A stretch of DNA of 34,389 nt from DASXMX01 sp035483795 (GCA_035483795.1 DATHPP010000198.1:1-34389), one strand, 5' to 3'; shown: positions 8,301 through 15,615, counted from the first letter of the stretch. Notes: a model not told the origin generated them from the sequence alone. Program-made: numbers and translations.

Positions 8301-8457
8301 TCGCGACCCATTTGCGAACCGGACCGAGCCCGTTGAGCGACCGCATCCCGAGAAACACGATGACCGCGCCGAGCCCCAGGAAAAGCAGGAATGCGGTCCA
8401 GCCCGGAATGTATTCCAGGTGAATGGGCCAGACGAAGGCGGTGGGGAAAGAGGTCAT
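5320..8457 (-). CDS. Large membrane protein with two vWA domains and a class I amidotransferase-like domain
   Basis: This protein has 1045 residues. Two N-terminal membrane segments (about 18-38 and 50-70) precede a vWA domain with intact MIDAS D86-V-S88-G-S90. After an Ig-like stretch comes a glutamine-amidotransferase-like region (HVLYVDN at about 341, then MIGGDQAFGAGGW at 424-436). A second vWA-type domain follows at about 460-640, where the expected DxSxS reads M-H-S-C-E, so its metal site appears lost. A last membrane segment (QLLPWLLALILLDVATRR) leads to a charged, Pro/Lys-rich cytoplasmic tail. Proteins of this build are common beside MoxR/DUF58/BatA genes in planctomycetes and are presumed part of that envelope system. 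The ATG at 8457 lies inside a repeat and has no visible Shine-Dalgarno, but the next Met would remove the first membrane segment. Confidence 0.88.
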   Translation of the reverse strand: MTSFPTAFVWPIHLEYIPGWTAFLLFLGLGAVIVFLGMRSLNGLGPVRKWVAIGIRLAVLLLFILILGGIRWQREHKSLEVMAMVDVSGSMRYFTQFPGYPNKPLRAAEDDWIMALGKEPDKQADDKIGVISFKQNALIDLMPTREPRFDTHAIPDPGTGTDAGSAIQLALASLSKDAMHRLVLFWDGNDTTGNLDAALDAAAAQHVQIDVVPLKYDVKNAAMIDRFVAPTWKREDEPFTLSVILTSTADRPITGKLSVIHETLGGREPLDMDPSTPQIDPQREITLQPGKNVQYVKVPALKNGGVHQFHAIFTADQAADRTAVEINNTADAFTFVRGQGHVLYVDNAHDADGNRGPGDELARALAGEKINTLHTTLDGIPSNAIELQNYDAVILANVPRSAMSDEQDKMFQSYVHDMGGGLVMIGGDQAFGAGGWQGSAVEKILPVDMDIPAQRQVGKGALVLIMHSCEFPNGNYWGLECALKAIEALSSRDEVGIITYGWGGIGGGGSQWDLPLQEKGDGSAAIAAAKKMQPGDMPSFDDSMNVALNGKGGSKGLAQSDAQFKHVIIISDGDPAAPQQALYDGYAQNKVSVSTVTVYPHMNGVPPTMQEIAEKLKGRYYPPITSDFNQLPKIFIKEATVVRRTLLHTDANGIPLQLLDASDEFVRGLSGFPDVYGIVLTNKKADPKVVMPIAAGKMHDPILAHWQTGLGRSAVFTSDATPIWAAQWIGSSLYSKFWAQVVRGVSRPPMPSDFDVQTTITGDKGKITVEAVGKDNQYLNFLNIEGIVLGPDMKKADIKLVPTGPGTYEATFDAKTAGNYVVAMNYTGKEGSGALLAGAAMNSEPEYRELKSNDRLLNEIAARTNGHIITPFDPTGADIFRREGLTVTSSPLPVWDQLLPWLLALILLDVATRRIAWDWQSTKRMAATAANYIREFTTLRRVESGQTLDALKRVREEVAETKFKPSDKPAASAPRPDPKAKFTAPKGVEGDITQVVGGATDKPVPPPPKKIEPKGATPGPGGHTGSLLEAKRRAQQQIKKKEEGE

Positions 8458-8567
8458 TGGTCAGATGTCACTGGTCAGTTGTCGCTGGTCATTCGTCACT
8501 GGTCATTTGTCACTCGCATCGAATTGCATTTACTGATGACAAGTGACCAGTGACCAATGACAAGTGA
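8456..8567. repeat. TCACTGGTCA-type direct and inverted repeat cluster
   Basis: The left side (8456-8516) is a run of about five degenerate GTCACTGGTCA-like units. The right side (8535-8567) holds the complementary form, for example GTGACCAGTGACCAATGAC. An 18-base arm matches its partner with one mismatch. The cluster fills the gap between the NHL lipoprotein stop and the start of the 1045-aa gene, and it includes that gene's start codon. Unrelated in sequence to the other repeat families in the window. Confidence 0.85.
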
Positions 8568-8572
8568 CAACC

Positions 8573-9475
8573 TCAAAACTCAAACACTTGCAACCGATTG
8601 TTTCCTGCGTCGACCGCGACGACGCGGTCGCGCTTGTCTACGGCGACGCCCCAGGGATAGGCCAACTGCCCGGGCTGTCGTCCGGCGGAACCCCAGACTT
8701 TGAGGCCGCGGCCGGTTTCCTTGTCGATCATCTGCACGCGATTGTTGCCGAACTCGCAGACGACCAGGCGGCCTTCCTGGTCCTGGGCAAGTCCGTAGGG
8801 AAAGCGAAATTGTCCGAGCCCCGAGCCCGGCTCACCCATATTGCGGACCCATTTGCCATCCGTCGTGAAGACGACGATCCGATGGTTGCAGGCGTCCGTG
8901 ATGTAGATCAGGTCGTGATCGAAGACCATGGTCTGCGGGCGGGAGAACTCGCCGGGGCCGTTGCCGAAATGGCCGAACTGGAACAGTTTTTTCCACTGAT
9001 GGTCGAAGACCTGGACGCGGTCGTTGCCGCCGTACTCGCTGACGTAGATGCGGTCGCCGACGAAGCCGATGTCGGTGGGGTAGATGAACTGGCCGTCGGC
9101 GGTGCCTTCGGAGCCGAACATCTGGAGGAGCTTCCCATCCGGGGCGTAGACGACGACGCGATGATAGTGCGTGTCGGGGACCCAGAGGTTGCCGTCAGGG
9201 CCGACGGCGGCGCCGACCGGCTTGCCGTTGCGCCACTCGGGCATCTGCCATTCGCTCAGGCACTTTCCGTTGCGGTCGAGCCGCTGCACGTGCGCGACGC
9301 GATCGATGATATAGAAGTTGTCGGACGAGGTGTCGTAGGTGATGGCGCGCGGGTAGACGACTTCCGCCGGTCCGGTCCCGGTTTCGCACCAGACGGCGTC
9401 GGGTTTGGCGGGATCGCCGCAACCGGCCACACTCAGCAGGGCAAAAGTCAGGAAGATGGACGCCGCGCCCCTCAT
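8573..9475 (-). CDS. NHL-repeat lipoprotein
   Basis: A 300-residue protein with a lipoprotein signal peptide ending in the lipobox LSVAGC (Cys about residue 19). It is followed by roughly six NHL blades, recognisable by recurring patterns such as YPRAITYDTSSDNFYIID, RVQVFD, GPGEFSRPQTMVF, NHRIVVF, LGQFRFPYGLAQD, NNRVQMID and NNRLQVFEF. NHL propellers are binding scaffolds without fixed catalytic activity; with a lipid anchor this one should sit at the outer face of a membrane. ATG 9475 is chosen because it yields the signal peptide and has GGAG 7 nt upstream. The frame continues upstream but has no signal-peptide logic and overlaps the Uma2 gene on the other strand. It lies upstream of the 1045-aa vWA gene in the same direction, so co-expression is possible. 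Confidence 0.87.
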   Translation of the reverse strand: MRGAASIFLTFALLSVAGCGDPAKPDAVWCETGTGPAEVVYPRAITYDTSSDNFYIIDRVAHVQRLDRNGKCLSEWQMPEWRNGKPVGAAVGPDGNLWVPDTHYHRVVVYAPDGKLLQMFGSEGTADGQFIYPTDIGFVGDRIYVSEYGGNDRVQVFDHQWKKLFQFGHFGNGPGEFSRPQTMVFDHDLIYITDACNHRIVVFTTDGKWVRNMGEPGSGLGQFRFPYGLAQDQEGRLVVCEFGNNRVQMIDKETGRGLKVWGSAGRQPGQLAYPWGVAVDKRDRVVAVDAGNNRLQVFEF

Positions 9476-9592
9476 TGGATTGCTCCGCTGCTGGATCGAC
9501 GCATTCTGCAATGAGTGGACTGATCGCACAAGCCAAGCTTCTTTCGGATGGCGATTTCTCGTGCTAGAATCGGGCGAGTAGAACTGCATTAG

Positions 9593-10270
9593 ATGACGGC
9601 GACGCAAACGCCCAATTCCGCGGCCGCACGGCGGGCTTCTCCGCAAGCGCAACCTTGCCGTCCCGGCGTCGTTCTTCACGATATTAGCTGGCGGTGCTAC
9701 GAAATGCTGCTGGATGAATTGGCCGAGCAGCACATGCAAATCAATTACGATGCCGGGGAGCTCGAACTCATGCCGCCACTGCCGCTTCACGAGCGATGGA
9801 AGAAACTCATAGCGTTTCTCGTTGCGGGGTTGGCCGCGGAGTTGAAGATTCCACTGGGCATGCTGGGCTCTACGACGTTTCGGCGGGAAGACATTGCCAA
9901 GGGGATTGAGCCGGACGAGTGTTTTTACGTCCAGAATGAGCTGCGGCTCCGGGGACGGCTGGAGATCGATCTCAGCGTCGATCCACCGCCCGATTTGGCG
10001 ATTGAAATCGACATTACGAGGTCCTCCATCGATCGCCAAGCGATTTATGCCGGTCTGAAAATACCGGAAGTCTGGAGATTCAACGCGCGCCGCTTGCAGT
10101 TCCTTCGATTGTCGGAAGATGGCAGCTACAAGCCTTGCGAGTACAGCTTGGCGTTTCCGATGCTTGCCCGTGCAGATTTGGAACGTTTTCTGCTCTCATG
10201 GGACAGCGTCGACGACATAACGTTCGTCGAACAGTTTCGAGAATGGGTTCGCACGAACCTGAAGCGCTGA
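9593..10270 (+). CDS. Uma2-family protein (PD-(D/E)XK nuclease-fold, DUF820)
   Basis: A 225-residue protein with the Uma2/DUF820 pattern: YEMLLDEL near the start, then GELELMPPLPLHERWKK, then EPDECFYVQ, then PDLAIEIDITRSS with the acidic/ExD nuclease-like core, then the terminal ...IPEVWRFNARRLQF. The family is very abundant in cyanobacteria and planctomycetes, usually multicopy, and its biological role is not established. It is the only plus-strand gene within the minus-strand block. It converges with the Gln-rich gene with 1 nt between stops and diverges from the NHL lipoprotein across 117 nt. That placement suggests later insertion into the block, though no flanking repeats are seen. Start ATG 9593 has no strong Shine-Dalgarno. 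Confidence 0.85.
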   Translation: MTATQTPNSAAARRASPQAQPCRPGVVLHDISWRCYEMLLDELAEQHMQINYDAGELELMPPLPLHERWKKLIAFLVAGLAAELKIPLGMLGSTTFRREDIAKGIEPDECFYVQNELRLRGRLEIDLSVDPPPDLAIEIDITRSSIDRQAIYAGLKIPEVWRFNARRLQFLRLSEDGSYKPCEYSLAFPMLARADLERFLLSWDSVDDITFVEQFREWVRTNLKR

Positions 10271-10271
10271 A

Positions 10272-12191
10272 TCACTTCTCCGTATCCTTCTGAAGATTCC
10301 CGAAGTAACCCTTGACGACCTCCTGGTCCTGGCGGGGGATGCGCTGCTCGTCGACTTCGTCGGTGGCTTCTTTGTCGACGGAGGGCAGGACCTTGTGGAG
10401 TTCCATCTTGGCGTCGCCCTTGATGGAGCCGGCCTTGACAAAGGTGCTGGCCAGGACCTTTCCCTTGTCGTTCTTCTCGGAGAGGTCGGATTCGTTTTTG
10501 ACCTGGAAGGGCGCGACTTCGGGAGCGGGGCGGTTGTTGCCAGCGGCCATGCCCGGACCGCCGCCATTGGCGTTGCCCGGGGGCCCGTTGTTATTGCCTT
10601 TGCCCCACTGGCCGACGCCGTTGGGGCCGTTGGGATTTGGTTGTTTGCCGCCGTTCTGTTGTCCAGGAGCGCCGTCGTTGCCCTGACCGTTTTGCCCGTT
10701 GCCGGCGGCGACCTGCTGGGCGTCGTTGGCCACCGCCTGCATCTGCTGCAACTGCTGCTGCATCTGCTTGGCGGCGTTGGCCATCTGTTGCTTGCCCTGT
10801 TGGTTGCCTTGCTGCTGGCCCGGCTGATTGGTTCCCTGCTTGTTGGCGATCTGGCCGTTCTGACCCTGTTTGGGCTGGCCCTGTTGTCCGCCCTGGGCCG
10901 CTTGCTGCATCGCCTGGGCCAGTCCCTGCGCGGATTGCGCCAGTTGCTGGGCCGCGGCCTGGCTGTTGGCCTGTTGCTGCATCTGCTGCACCTGCTTCTG
11001 CATCTGCTGGGCCATCTGGCGCTGCTGGGAGGATTGGCCGCCCTTCTGGTTCATCTGCTGGGCGAGTTGCTTGGCGGCTTGCTGGACCTGCTGCTGCGCC
11101 TGCTTGTCGCCGTTGGCGGCGCGCTGCATCTGCTGGGCCATCTGCTGCGCCTGCTGCTGCGATGCCCCCATCTGCTGAAGCTGTTTTTGAATCTGCTGCT
11201 GAACTTTCGGGTCATTGGCCATCTTCTGAAGGGCGTTGGACAGATTCTTCATCTGGTCGGCTTGCTTCTGCTGGTCCTTCTTTTCCATCTTGTCGAAGTT
11301 GTCGACGGCCTTGGACAGGTCGTCGACCGCCTGATCGAATTTGCCCTGGCCCAGGGCGCGATGGGCATCGGCCATTGGACCCGGCTCGTCGGCGGGGGGC
11401 GCGAGGTTCTTGAACTCCTTCATCTCCTCCTGGTTGATGGCGAAGTCCTGGTTCTGCTTGATCTTGTCCTTGATCGCCTTCTGGTAATCCTCCTCGGCCT
11501 TTTGCGCGGTGGTCTTGGCATGAGTGGGGTCGATGGTCGGCTTTTCCTGCATCGCCCTGAGGTCGTTAAGGGCGAGGCGGATTTCCTCTTTGTCGGCAAC
11601 CGCCTTAGGGGCCGCTTCGAGCTTCACGATAGCCTTGCGGATGGCTTCGCGCGCCTGCTTCTGATCCTGCTCGGCGGCTTGGGTTTGCTTGAGGCGGTTG
11701 GCCTGAATTCCAAACAGATCGAGCGGAGGAACCAGAAGCGCGGTGAGGAAAACAATGACCGCCGCGACCGCGGTGCCGCCCGCGGCCCGGGGGACCTCAA
11801 CCGGGAATCGCTTGTGCAGACTGACGTTGTCGGCGGTCCGCTCGGCGTCCTTCACCGCCGCCATCGCAAAGGGATCCTGGCTGGGGCGGACGTAGAGTGC
11901 GGTGCTGAACTTCTCTTTCAAAGCAAGACGCTCGTCAATCGCGACCGCGGCTTCCTGCGCCGTCGGGCGGCGAATCAACGCATAAACGAGTGAGCCGAGG
12001 ATCGTCGCACCCAGCCCGGCCCAGAACCAGATCGATTCCTTCGGCAAGTGGACCTGCACGAGCTTGTCGATCAGAATCGCCGCCCAGACGACAATGGCAT
12101 ACGCGATGCCGGCCCATGCCATCGCCCGCAGCCAGACGCCCAGGGTCATCCGGGTTCGAACCGTGCTGACATGTCGATCCAAGCGGCTCAT
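10272..12191 (-). CDS. Membrane-anchored Gln-rich coiled-coil protein
   Basis: A 639-residue protein with three N-terminal membrane segments (about 20-41, 54-73 and 138-158). A charged helical region follows, then a long Gln/Ala/Met-rich coiled coil (about 300-480, with repeats such as QQMAQQMQ), then an Asn/Gly/Pro-rich linker (about 485-560) and a charged C-terminus. Proteins with this shape occur beside MoxR/vWA genes in planctomycetes, and this one heads the same-direction block containing them. No enzymatic motif is visible. GGGAGG 4 nt before ATG 12191 supports the start. The repetitive Gln codons explain the long Leu-rich frame on the opposite strand, which is not a gene. Function unknown; a structural or scaffolding envelope role is inference. 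Confidence 0.82.
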   Translation of the reverse strand: MSRLDRHVSTVRTRMTLGVWLRAMAWAGIAYAIVVWAAILIDKLVQVHLPKESIWFWAGLGATILGSLVYALIRRPTAQEAAVAIDERLALKEKFSTALYVRPSQDPFAMAAVKDAERTADNVSLHKRFPVEVPRAAGGTAVAAVIVFLTALLVPPLDLFGIQANRLKQTQAAEQDQKQAREAIRKAIVKLEAAPKAVADKEEIRLALNDLRAMQEKPTIDPTHAKTTAQKAEEDYQKAIKDKIKQNQDFAINQEEMKEFKNLAPPADEPGPMADAHRALGQGKFDQAVDDLSKAVDNFDKMEKKDQQKQADQMKNLSNALQKMANDPKVQQQIQKQLQQMGASQQQAQQMAQQMQRAANGDKQAQQQVQQAAKQLAQQMNQKGGQSSQQRQMAQQMQKQVQQMQQQANSQAAAQQLAQSAQGLAQAMQQAAQGGQQGQPKQGQNGQIANKQGTNQPGQQQGNQQGKQQMANAAKQMQQQLQQMQAVANDAQQVAAGNGQNGQGNDGAPGQQNGGKQPNPNGPNGVGQWGKGNNNGPPGNANGGGPGMAAGNNRPAPEVAPFQVKNESDLSEKNDKGKVLASTFVKAGSIKGDAKMELHKVLPSVDKEATDEVDEQRIPRQDQEVVKGYFGNLQKDTEK

Positions 12192-12346
12192 GGCACCTCC
12201 CGGGCAAGCGCGACAACCTCTCGCCGGGATATTGTACGTTGGTCAGCCTCCGCCACCAACGCGAATCCCGGCTTTGCGCACCGTCTCTGTCACATTAGAC
12301 GTCAGTCGCTTTGAGCAGTTTCACATATTCCCATACCATCGTGAGC

Positions 12347-12353
12347 AAAGGAG
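12347..12353 (+). promoter_or_regulatory. Ribosome binding site for the Dabb gene
   Basis: AAAGGAG lies 9 nt upstream of the ATG at 12363 and fixes that start. Confidence 0.8.
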
Positions 12354-12362
12354 CACGATTTC

Positions 12363-12671
12363 ATGCTGGTCCACACCGTTTACTTCTGGCTGAAAGACAG
12401 TTCCCCGCCCGGCGAGCGCGATCGACTGGCCCAAAGCTGCCGCGAGCTTCTGGGTAAGATTCCCACGGTGAAAAATCTCTGGGCCGGTCCCCCCGTGGCC
12501 ACGCCCAAACGCGAAGTCATCGATGCCAGCTACGACGTCGGCTTGACGGTGGTCCTGAACGACATGCCCGCCCACGACGTCTACCAGGAGCATCCCCTGC
12601 ACAAAGAATTCATCGCCCGGCATAAGGAGCACTGGAAGCGGGTGCAGGTTTATGATGCAAATGCGGGGTGA
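12363..12671 (+). CDS. Dabb (stress-responsive A/B barrel) domain protein
   Basis: A 102-residue protein matching the Dabb fold: MLVHTVYFWLKD opening strand, then helix with LAQSCRELLGKIPTVKNLWAGPP, strand YDVGLTVVLND, and the conserved YQEHPLHKEFIARHKEHW (with the HPxHKEF motif), ending with VQVYD. Dabb proteins are dimeric ferredoxin-like barrels; some bind small aromatic ligands, many have no known role. The length is typical of a single domain. The start is supported by AAAGGAG 9 nt upstream. The stop overlaps the GTG start of the next gene by 3 nt (GTGA), so the two are probably translationally coupled. Expression diverges from the Gln-rich gene across about 170 nt. Confidence 0.88.
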   Translation: MLVHTVYFWLKDSSPPGERDRLAQSCRELLGKIPTVKNLWAGPPVATPKREVIDASYDVGLTVVLNDMPAHDVYQEHPLHKEFIARHKEHWKRVQVYDANAG

Positions 12672-13150
12672 GAGAACTGATCATGGGACTGAGATCGTGG
12701 CTTCAGGAGAATCCGGGGCTTTGCCTGGCGGTGCTGGTCGGGCTGACGGGGCTGGCGACGGTGATCGAGGCCGCCGCCCGGAACCGGCTTGCCCGGTCAC
12801 TGCGGGCATTGGCGGCGCAATGGCGCATGACTTACAGCGCCCATGACCGCCTGCGGGTCGCGGAGCGGATCGCCCACCGGCTAAGCGTCCCCGGCGCCGC
12901 CGACGTCTTCGTGACCGACGTCATCTACGGCAGCCGCGGCGACAAATACTTCTACGTCTTCACCGCCCAATACACGACCGGGGTCGTCTGGAGCAAGCAG
13001 CGGCAGGTGCGCGTCGCGACGTTCGGCGAATCCCGCAATCGCCAAAGCGCCGACCCGTCCGGCCCGGTCACGCTGGCGCCCGAGGAACTTGGCGTCGTCG
13101 AGCAATATCGCGCGCTCGCCCCCCCTGAGGGAGCAACCGGCACAACCTGA
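12668..13150 (+). CDS. Hypothetical single-pass membrane protein
   Basis: A 160-residue protein not assigned to a known family. One N-terminal hydrophobic segment (PGLCLAVLVGLTGLATVIEAAA, about 15-36) precedes a soluble part beginning LARSLRALAAQWRMTYSAHDRLRVAERIAHRL. It then holds strand-like pieces (ADVFVTDVIYGSRGDKYFYVFTAQY) that read like a small beta-rich domain, and ends in a Pro/Ala tail. The GTG at 12668 overlaps the Dabb stop as GTGA, favouring coupled translation; an alternative ATG is at 12683. The wording of the soluble part resembles hypothetical planctomycete proteins in which a conserved core is compared to RMxYSxxDRLR, but no function follows from that. Confidence 0.72.
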   Translation: MRELIMGLRSWLQENPGLCLAVLVGLTGLATVIEAAARNRLARSLRALAAQWRMTYSAHDRLRVAERIAHRLSVPGAADVFVTDVIYGSRGDKYFYVFTAQYTTGVVWSKQRQVRVATFGESRNRQSADPSGPVTLAPEELGVVEQYRALAPPEGATGTT

Positions 13151-13158
13151 GTTGGGGT

Positions 13159-13174
13159 GGCGCCATCAGGCGCC
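13159..13174. terminator. Possible hairpin between convergent genes
   Basis: GGCGCC-ATCA-GGCGCC can form a 6-bp GC stem 8 nt after the stop of the plus-strand gene. Only three T residues follow it on the plus strand, so it is a weak terminator candidate. A similar GGCGCC/AGGCGTCC pair occurs at about 32020-32034, so it may instead belong to a dispersed repeat. Confidence 0.3.
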
Positions 13175-13235
13175 CTTTGACCTTATGGACAAATCGCGCG
13201 TTTGAAGACGGTCCTGATCCGGCCGGGGGAGCACG

Positions 13236-13682
13236 TCAATCCAGCTTGCGCGGCGCGGGGAAGAAATCGACCTGGTCGGCGGTCTGGTCGCGGAAGTGAA
13301 TGGCCATGGCCAGGGGCGAGCGGCGGGGGAGCGGGTAATACCAGGTATCGGCCAGGCGGAAGACCAGCCGCGGGTGGACGATCACGCCGATCTCCTCGAT
13401 GGCGATGGATCGCGGGGGACCGAAAACCGATTCGATCGTGGCCTTGCTGCTGCCGACCACGGCCTCGGCCAGCAAGGCCAGGGAGCGGTGGGGCGATGGG
13501 GGCGTGTGGCGGAATCTGCCCCGGCCGACGCGGTGAGCCAGGGCGCGGAAGAAGGGCCCGCGGGCCAGCAGCACCGCCGTCACCAAACCGGCCACGCGTG
13601 CCGCCATCCACAGCGCCATCTGGGCGAAGTCGCCGGCCGGCGGGTGCGCGTGCTGAACAGTCTCGTGACGATGGGGGTCCAT
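13236..13682 (-). CDS. Hypothetical protein with small BamE/SmpA-like segment
   Basis: A 148-residue protein with a hydrophobic N-terminal stretch (FAQMALWMAARVAGLVTAVLLA, about 19-40). A later segment SKATIESVFGPPRSIAIEE, then LADTWYYPL, then MAIHFRDQTADQVDFF, has the cadence of SmpA/BamE-like small domains (helix, GPP turn, Trp-Tyr strand, final hydrophobic strand). This is a resemblance only; the usual lipoprotein signal is absent. It lies downstream of mutL in the same direction (109 nt gap) and converges with the hypothetical membrane gene at 12668-13150. The ATG at 13682 is the only good start, and its Shine-Dalgarno is weak. Function unknown. Confidence 0.62.
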   Translation of the reverse strand: MDPHRHETVQHAHPPAGDFAQMALWMAARVAGLVTAVLLARGPFFRALAHRVGRGRFRHTPPSPHRSLALLAEAVVGSSKATIESVFGPPRSIAIEEIGVIVHPRLVFRLADTWYYPLPRRSPLAMAIHFRDQTADQVDFFPAPRKLD

Positions 13683-13791
13683 CTATTTTCGATGCAGGAT
13701 TTCCTGCGCGGCAAGGTGCGGGGATGCCTGCACCACAATCGCGGCGATTTCAACATTATCGGCCGTCGCCGGGGTTGTCCTGAACCGGTTT

Positions 13792-15615
13792 TCAAAACCC
13801 CGTGCGCTTGAACTGCTTTTCCAGCTCGCGGAGCGAGAGGCGCAAGGTGGTAGGGCGGCCGTGGGGACAGTTGCTGCTGCGCTCGACCAGCTCGCGGCGG
13901 CTCAGCAGGGCTTCGATCTCCTGGGGGGTGAGCGGGTCGCCGGCTTTGACGGCAGCCTTGCAGGCCATCATGTCCAGCACCTCGTGCAGCAGCTCTTCCT
14001 CGTGCAGGTCGAGCAGCTCCTGCTCGCCGCGTTCCAGCAACTCGCGGACGAACGTGCCCGGCTCAAGCTTCTCCAGGAAGGAGGGGAACGAATGCACCGC
14101 CACCACGCCGGGCCCGAACGGCGCGACCTCGATCCCGAGCTTGCCCAGGAGCGGCTGGATCTGGTTCAAGAGCGACATCTGCGTTTCCGAAACGTTCACC
14201 GTGTGCGGAATGAGCATGCGCTGCGATTCGAGCGGGCCGCGTTGAAGGCGGCTCAATAGCTCCTCGTACATGATCCGCTCGTGCAGGGCGTGCTGATCGA
14301 TGATGATCAGGCCATCGTCGCTCTGGGCGACCAGGTAACTGTTGTGCAGTTGGATGGCGGGGGACGGGGCGCCGGGAGGGGCGGATGCGGATTGAGGGAT
14401 GCCGGGTGACCTCGCGGCGATTGGAGGCAGATCGGACGGTGAGAGCGGCGAAAGCCCGGCCCGCCCCGACGGGGGCGCGAAGACCGGCGCGGACGGGATC
14501 GCAGCGCTGTTCGGCGCGGCCAGATCGCCGGGAAACTGCTTGAAGAACTCGGCGAGCTTCTGGCGCAGTTCAAGCCGCGGCGCATCATCCTGGGCCGAAA
14601 TCGGAATGGCGGTTGGCGAGAGATCGTTTCCCAGCAGCACCTCTCGAATCGACGAGAGGACCAGCCCGTGCATCCGCCCGCTATCGCGGAAACGGACCTC
14701 GATCTTGGTGGGATGGACGTTGACGTCGACGTCGGCCGGCGGGATCTCCAGCAGCAGGATTGCCGCCGGGTGGCGGCCCGGCTCGGTCAGCCCGCGATAC
14801 GCTTCCCGCACCGCGTGCTGGATGAATCGATCGCGGATGTGCCGGCCGTTCAGATAGAGGTACTGGTATTTGGCGGTGGGGCGGGCCAGATCAGGCAGGC
14901 CGACGATGCCGCGCAGGCGGACCTCGGCGTCGCGACAAGTCAGCGTCAGCCGCTGCTCGCGAAACTCATCCGGCCACGCGGCCAGCAGCCGCTCTTCTTC
15001 GCTGGTTTCGGGCAAATCGAGCGTGGTCCGGCCGTTGTGCAGCAGCCGGAAGTGGACCAGCGGGTGCGGCAGCGCCAGCCGAAGCAGGGCGTCAGAAATG
15101 TGCCCGAACTCCGTGCTCGTGCCCTTGATGAATTTGCGGCGGGCGGGCGTGTTGAAAAAAATGTTGCGGACTTCGACGGTGGTTCCGACGTTTCCCGCCG
15201 CCGCCTGCACGCCCGAAATGTCGCCCCCGCGGTTGAAGATCTCGTACGCGGCGTCGTGCTCGATCGTGCGCGACAGAACCCTCGCTTGCGAGACCGCGCC
15301 GATGCTGGCCAGCGCTTCGCCGCGGAAGCCCATGGTGATGATGCGGAACAGATCGTCGTCGTCGACAAGCTTGCTGGTGGCATGAGACGCGAACGCCAGC
15401 GGCAGGTCCTCTGGCGGGATGCCGTTCCCGTTGTCGATGACGCGGACCAGGGCCCGGCCGCCATCCTCGATTTCCACGGTGATTTCCGAGGCCCCGGCGT
15501 CGATTGAGTTTTCGACCAGCTCCTTCACCACCGCCGCCGGCCGCTCGATCACTTCCCCCGCGGCGATCCGGTTGACCAGCGATTCAGACAACTGCGCAAT
15601 CCGTCGGCGATCCAC
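13792..15615 (-). CDS. mutL: DNA mismatch repair protein MutL
   Basis: A 607-residue protein. The N-terminal GHKL ATPase is complete: VVKELVENSIDAGA with catalytic E35, DNGNGI 61-66, GFRGEALASI 96-105, and VNVHPTK 298-304. After a Pro/Ser-rich linker (about 366-420) the C-terminal domain carries the latent endonuclease motif DQHALHERIMYE (D440, E446, E451). It also has ACKAAVKAGD and the terminal CPHGRPT motif, as in MutL proteins that nick the new strand in bacteria lacking MutH. MutL couples MutS mismatch recognition to strand incision. The start is GTG at 15615 with no clear Shine-Dalgarno; IAQLSESLVNRIAAGEVI begins at the expected place for the family. Very secure. Confidence 0.97.
   Translation of the reverse strand: MDRRRIAQLSESLVNRIAAGEVIERPAAVVKELVENSIDAGASEITVEIEDGGRALVRVIDNGNGIPPEDLPLAFASHATSKLVDDDDLFRIITMGFRGEALASIGAVSQARVLSRTIEHDAAYEIFNRGGDISGVQAAAGNVGTTVEVRNIFFNTPARRKFIKGTSTEFGHISDALLRLALPHPLVHFRLLHNGRTTLDLPETSEEERLLAAWPDEFREQRLTLTCRDAEVRLRGIVGLPDLARPTAKYQYLYLNGRHIRDRFIQHAVREAYRGLTEPGRHPAAILLLEIPPADVDVNVHPTKIEVRFRDSGRMHGLVLSSIREVLLGNDLSPTAIPISAQDDAPRLELRQKLAEFFKQFPGDLAAPNSAAIPSAPVFAPPSGRAGLSPLSPSDLPPIAARSPGIPQSASAPPGAPSPAIQLHNSYLVAQSDDGLIIIDQHALHERIMYEELLSRLQRGPLESQRMLIPHTVNVSETQMSLLNQIQPLLGKLGIEVAPFGPGVVAVHSFPSFLEKLEPGTFVRELLERGEQELLDLHEEELLHEVLDMMACKAAVKAGDPLTPQEIEALLSRRELVERSSNCPHGRPTTLRLSLRELEKQFKRTGF

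Noticed and set aside
6337..8553. 738-codon plus-strand frame opposite the vWA protein
   Set aside because: Composition typical of antisense frames in GC-rich DNA (Val/Asp/Gly/His); no motif; covered by a gene with clear domains.
9476..10039. N-terminal extension of the NHL lipoprotein frame by 188 codons
   Set aside because: It overlaps the Uma2 gene on the other strand and would bury the lipoprotein signal peptide.
10395..11993. Leu-rich plus-strand frame of 532 codons that looks like a membrane protein
   Set aside because: It is the complement of the CAG-rich coiled coil (CTG on the other strand), so the hydrophobicity is an artefact.
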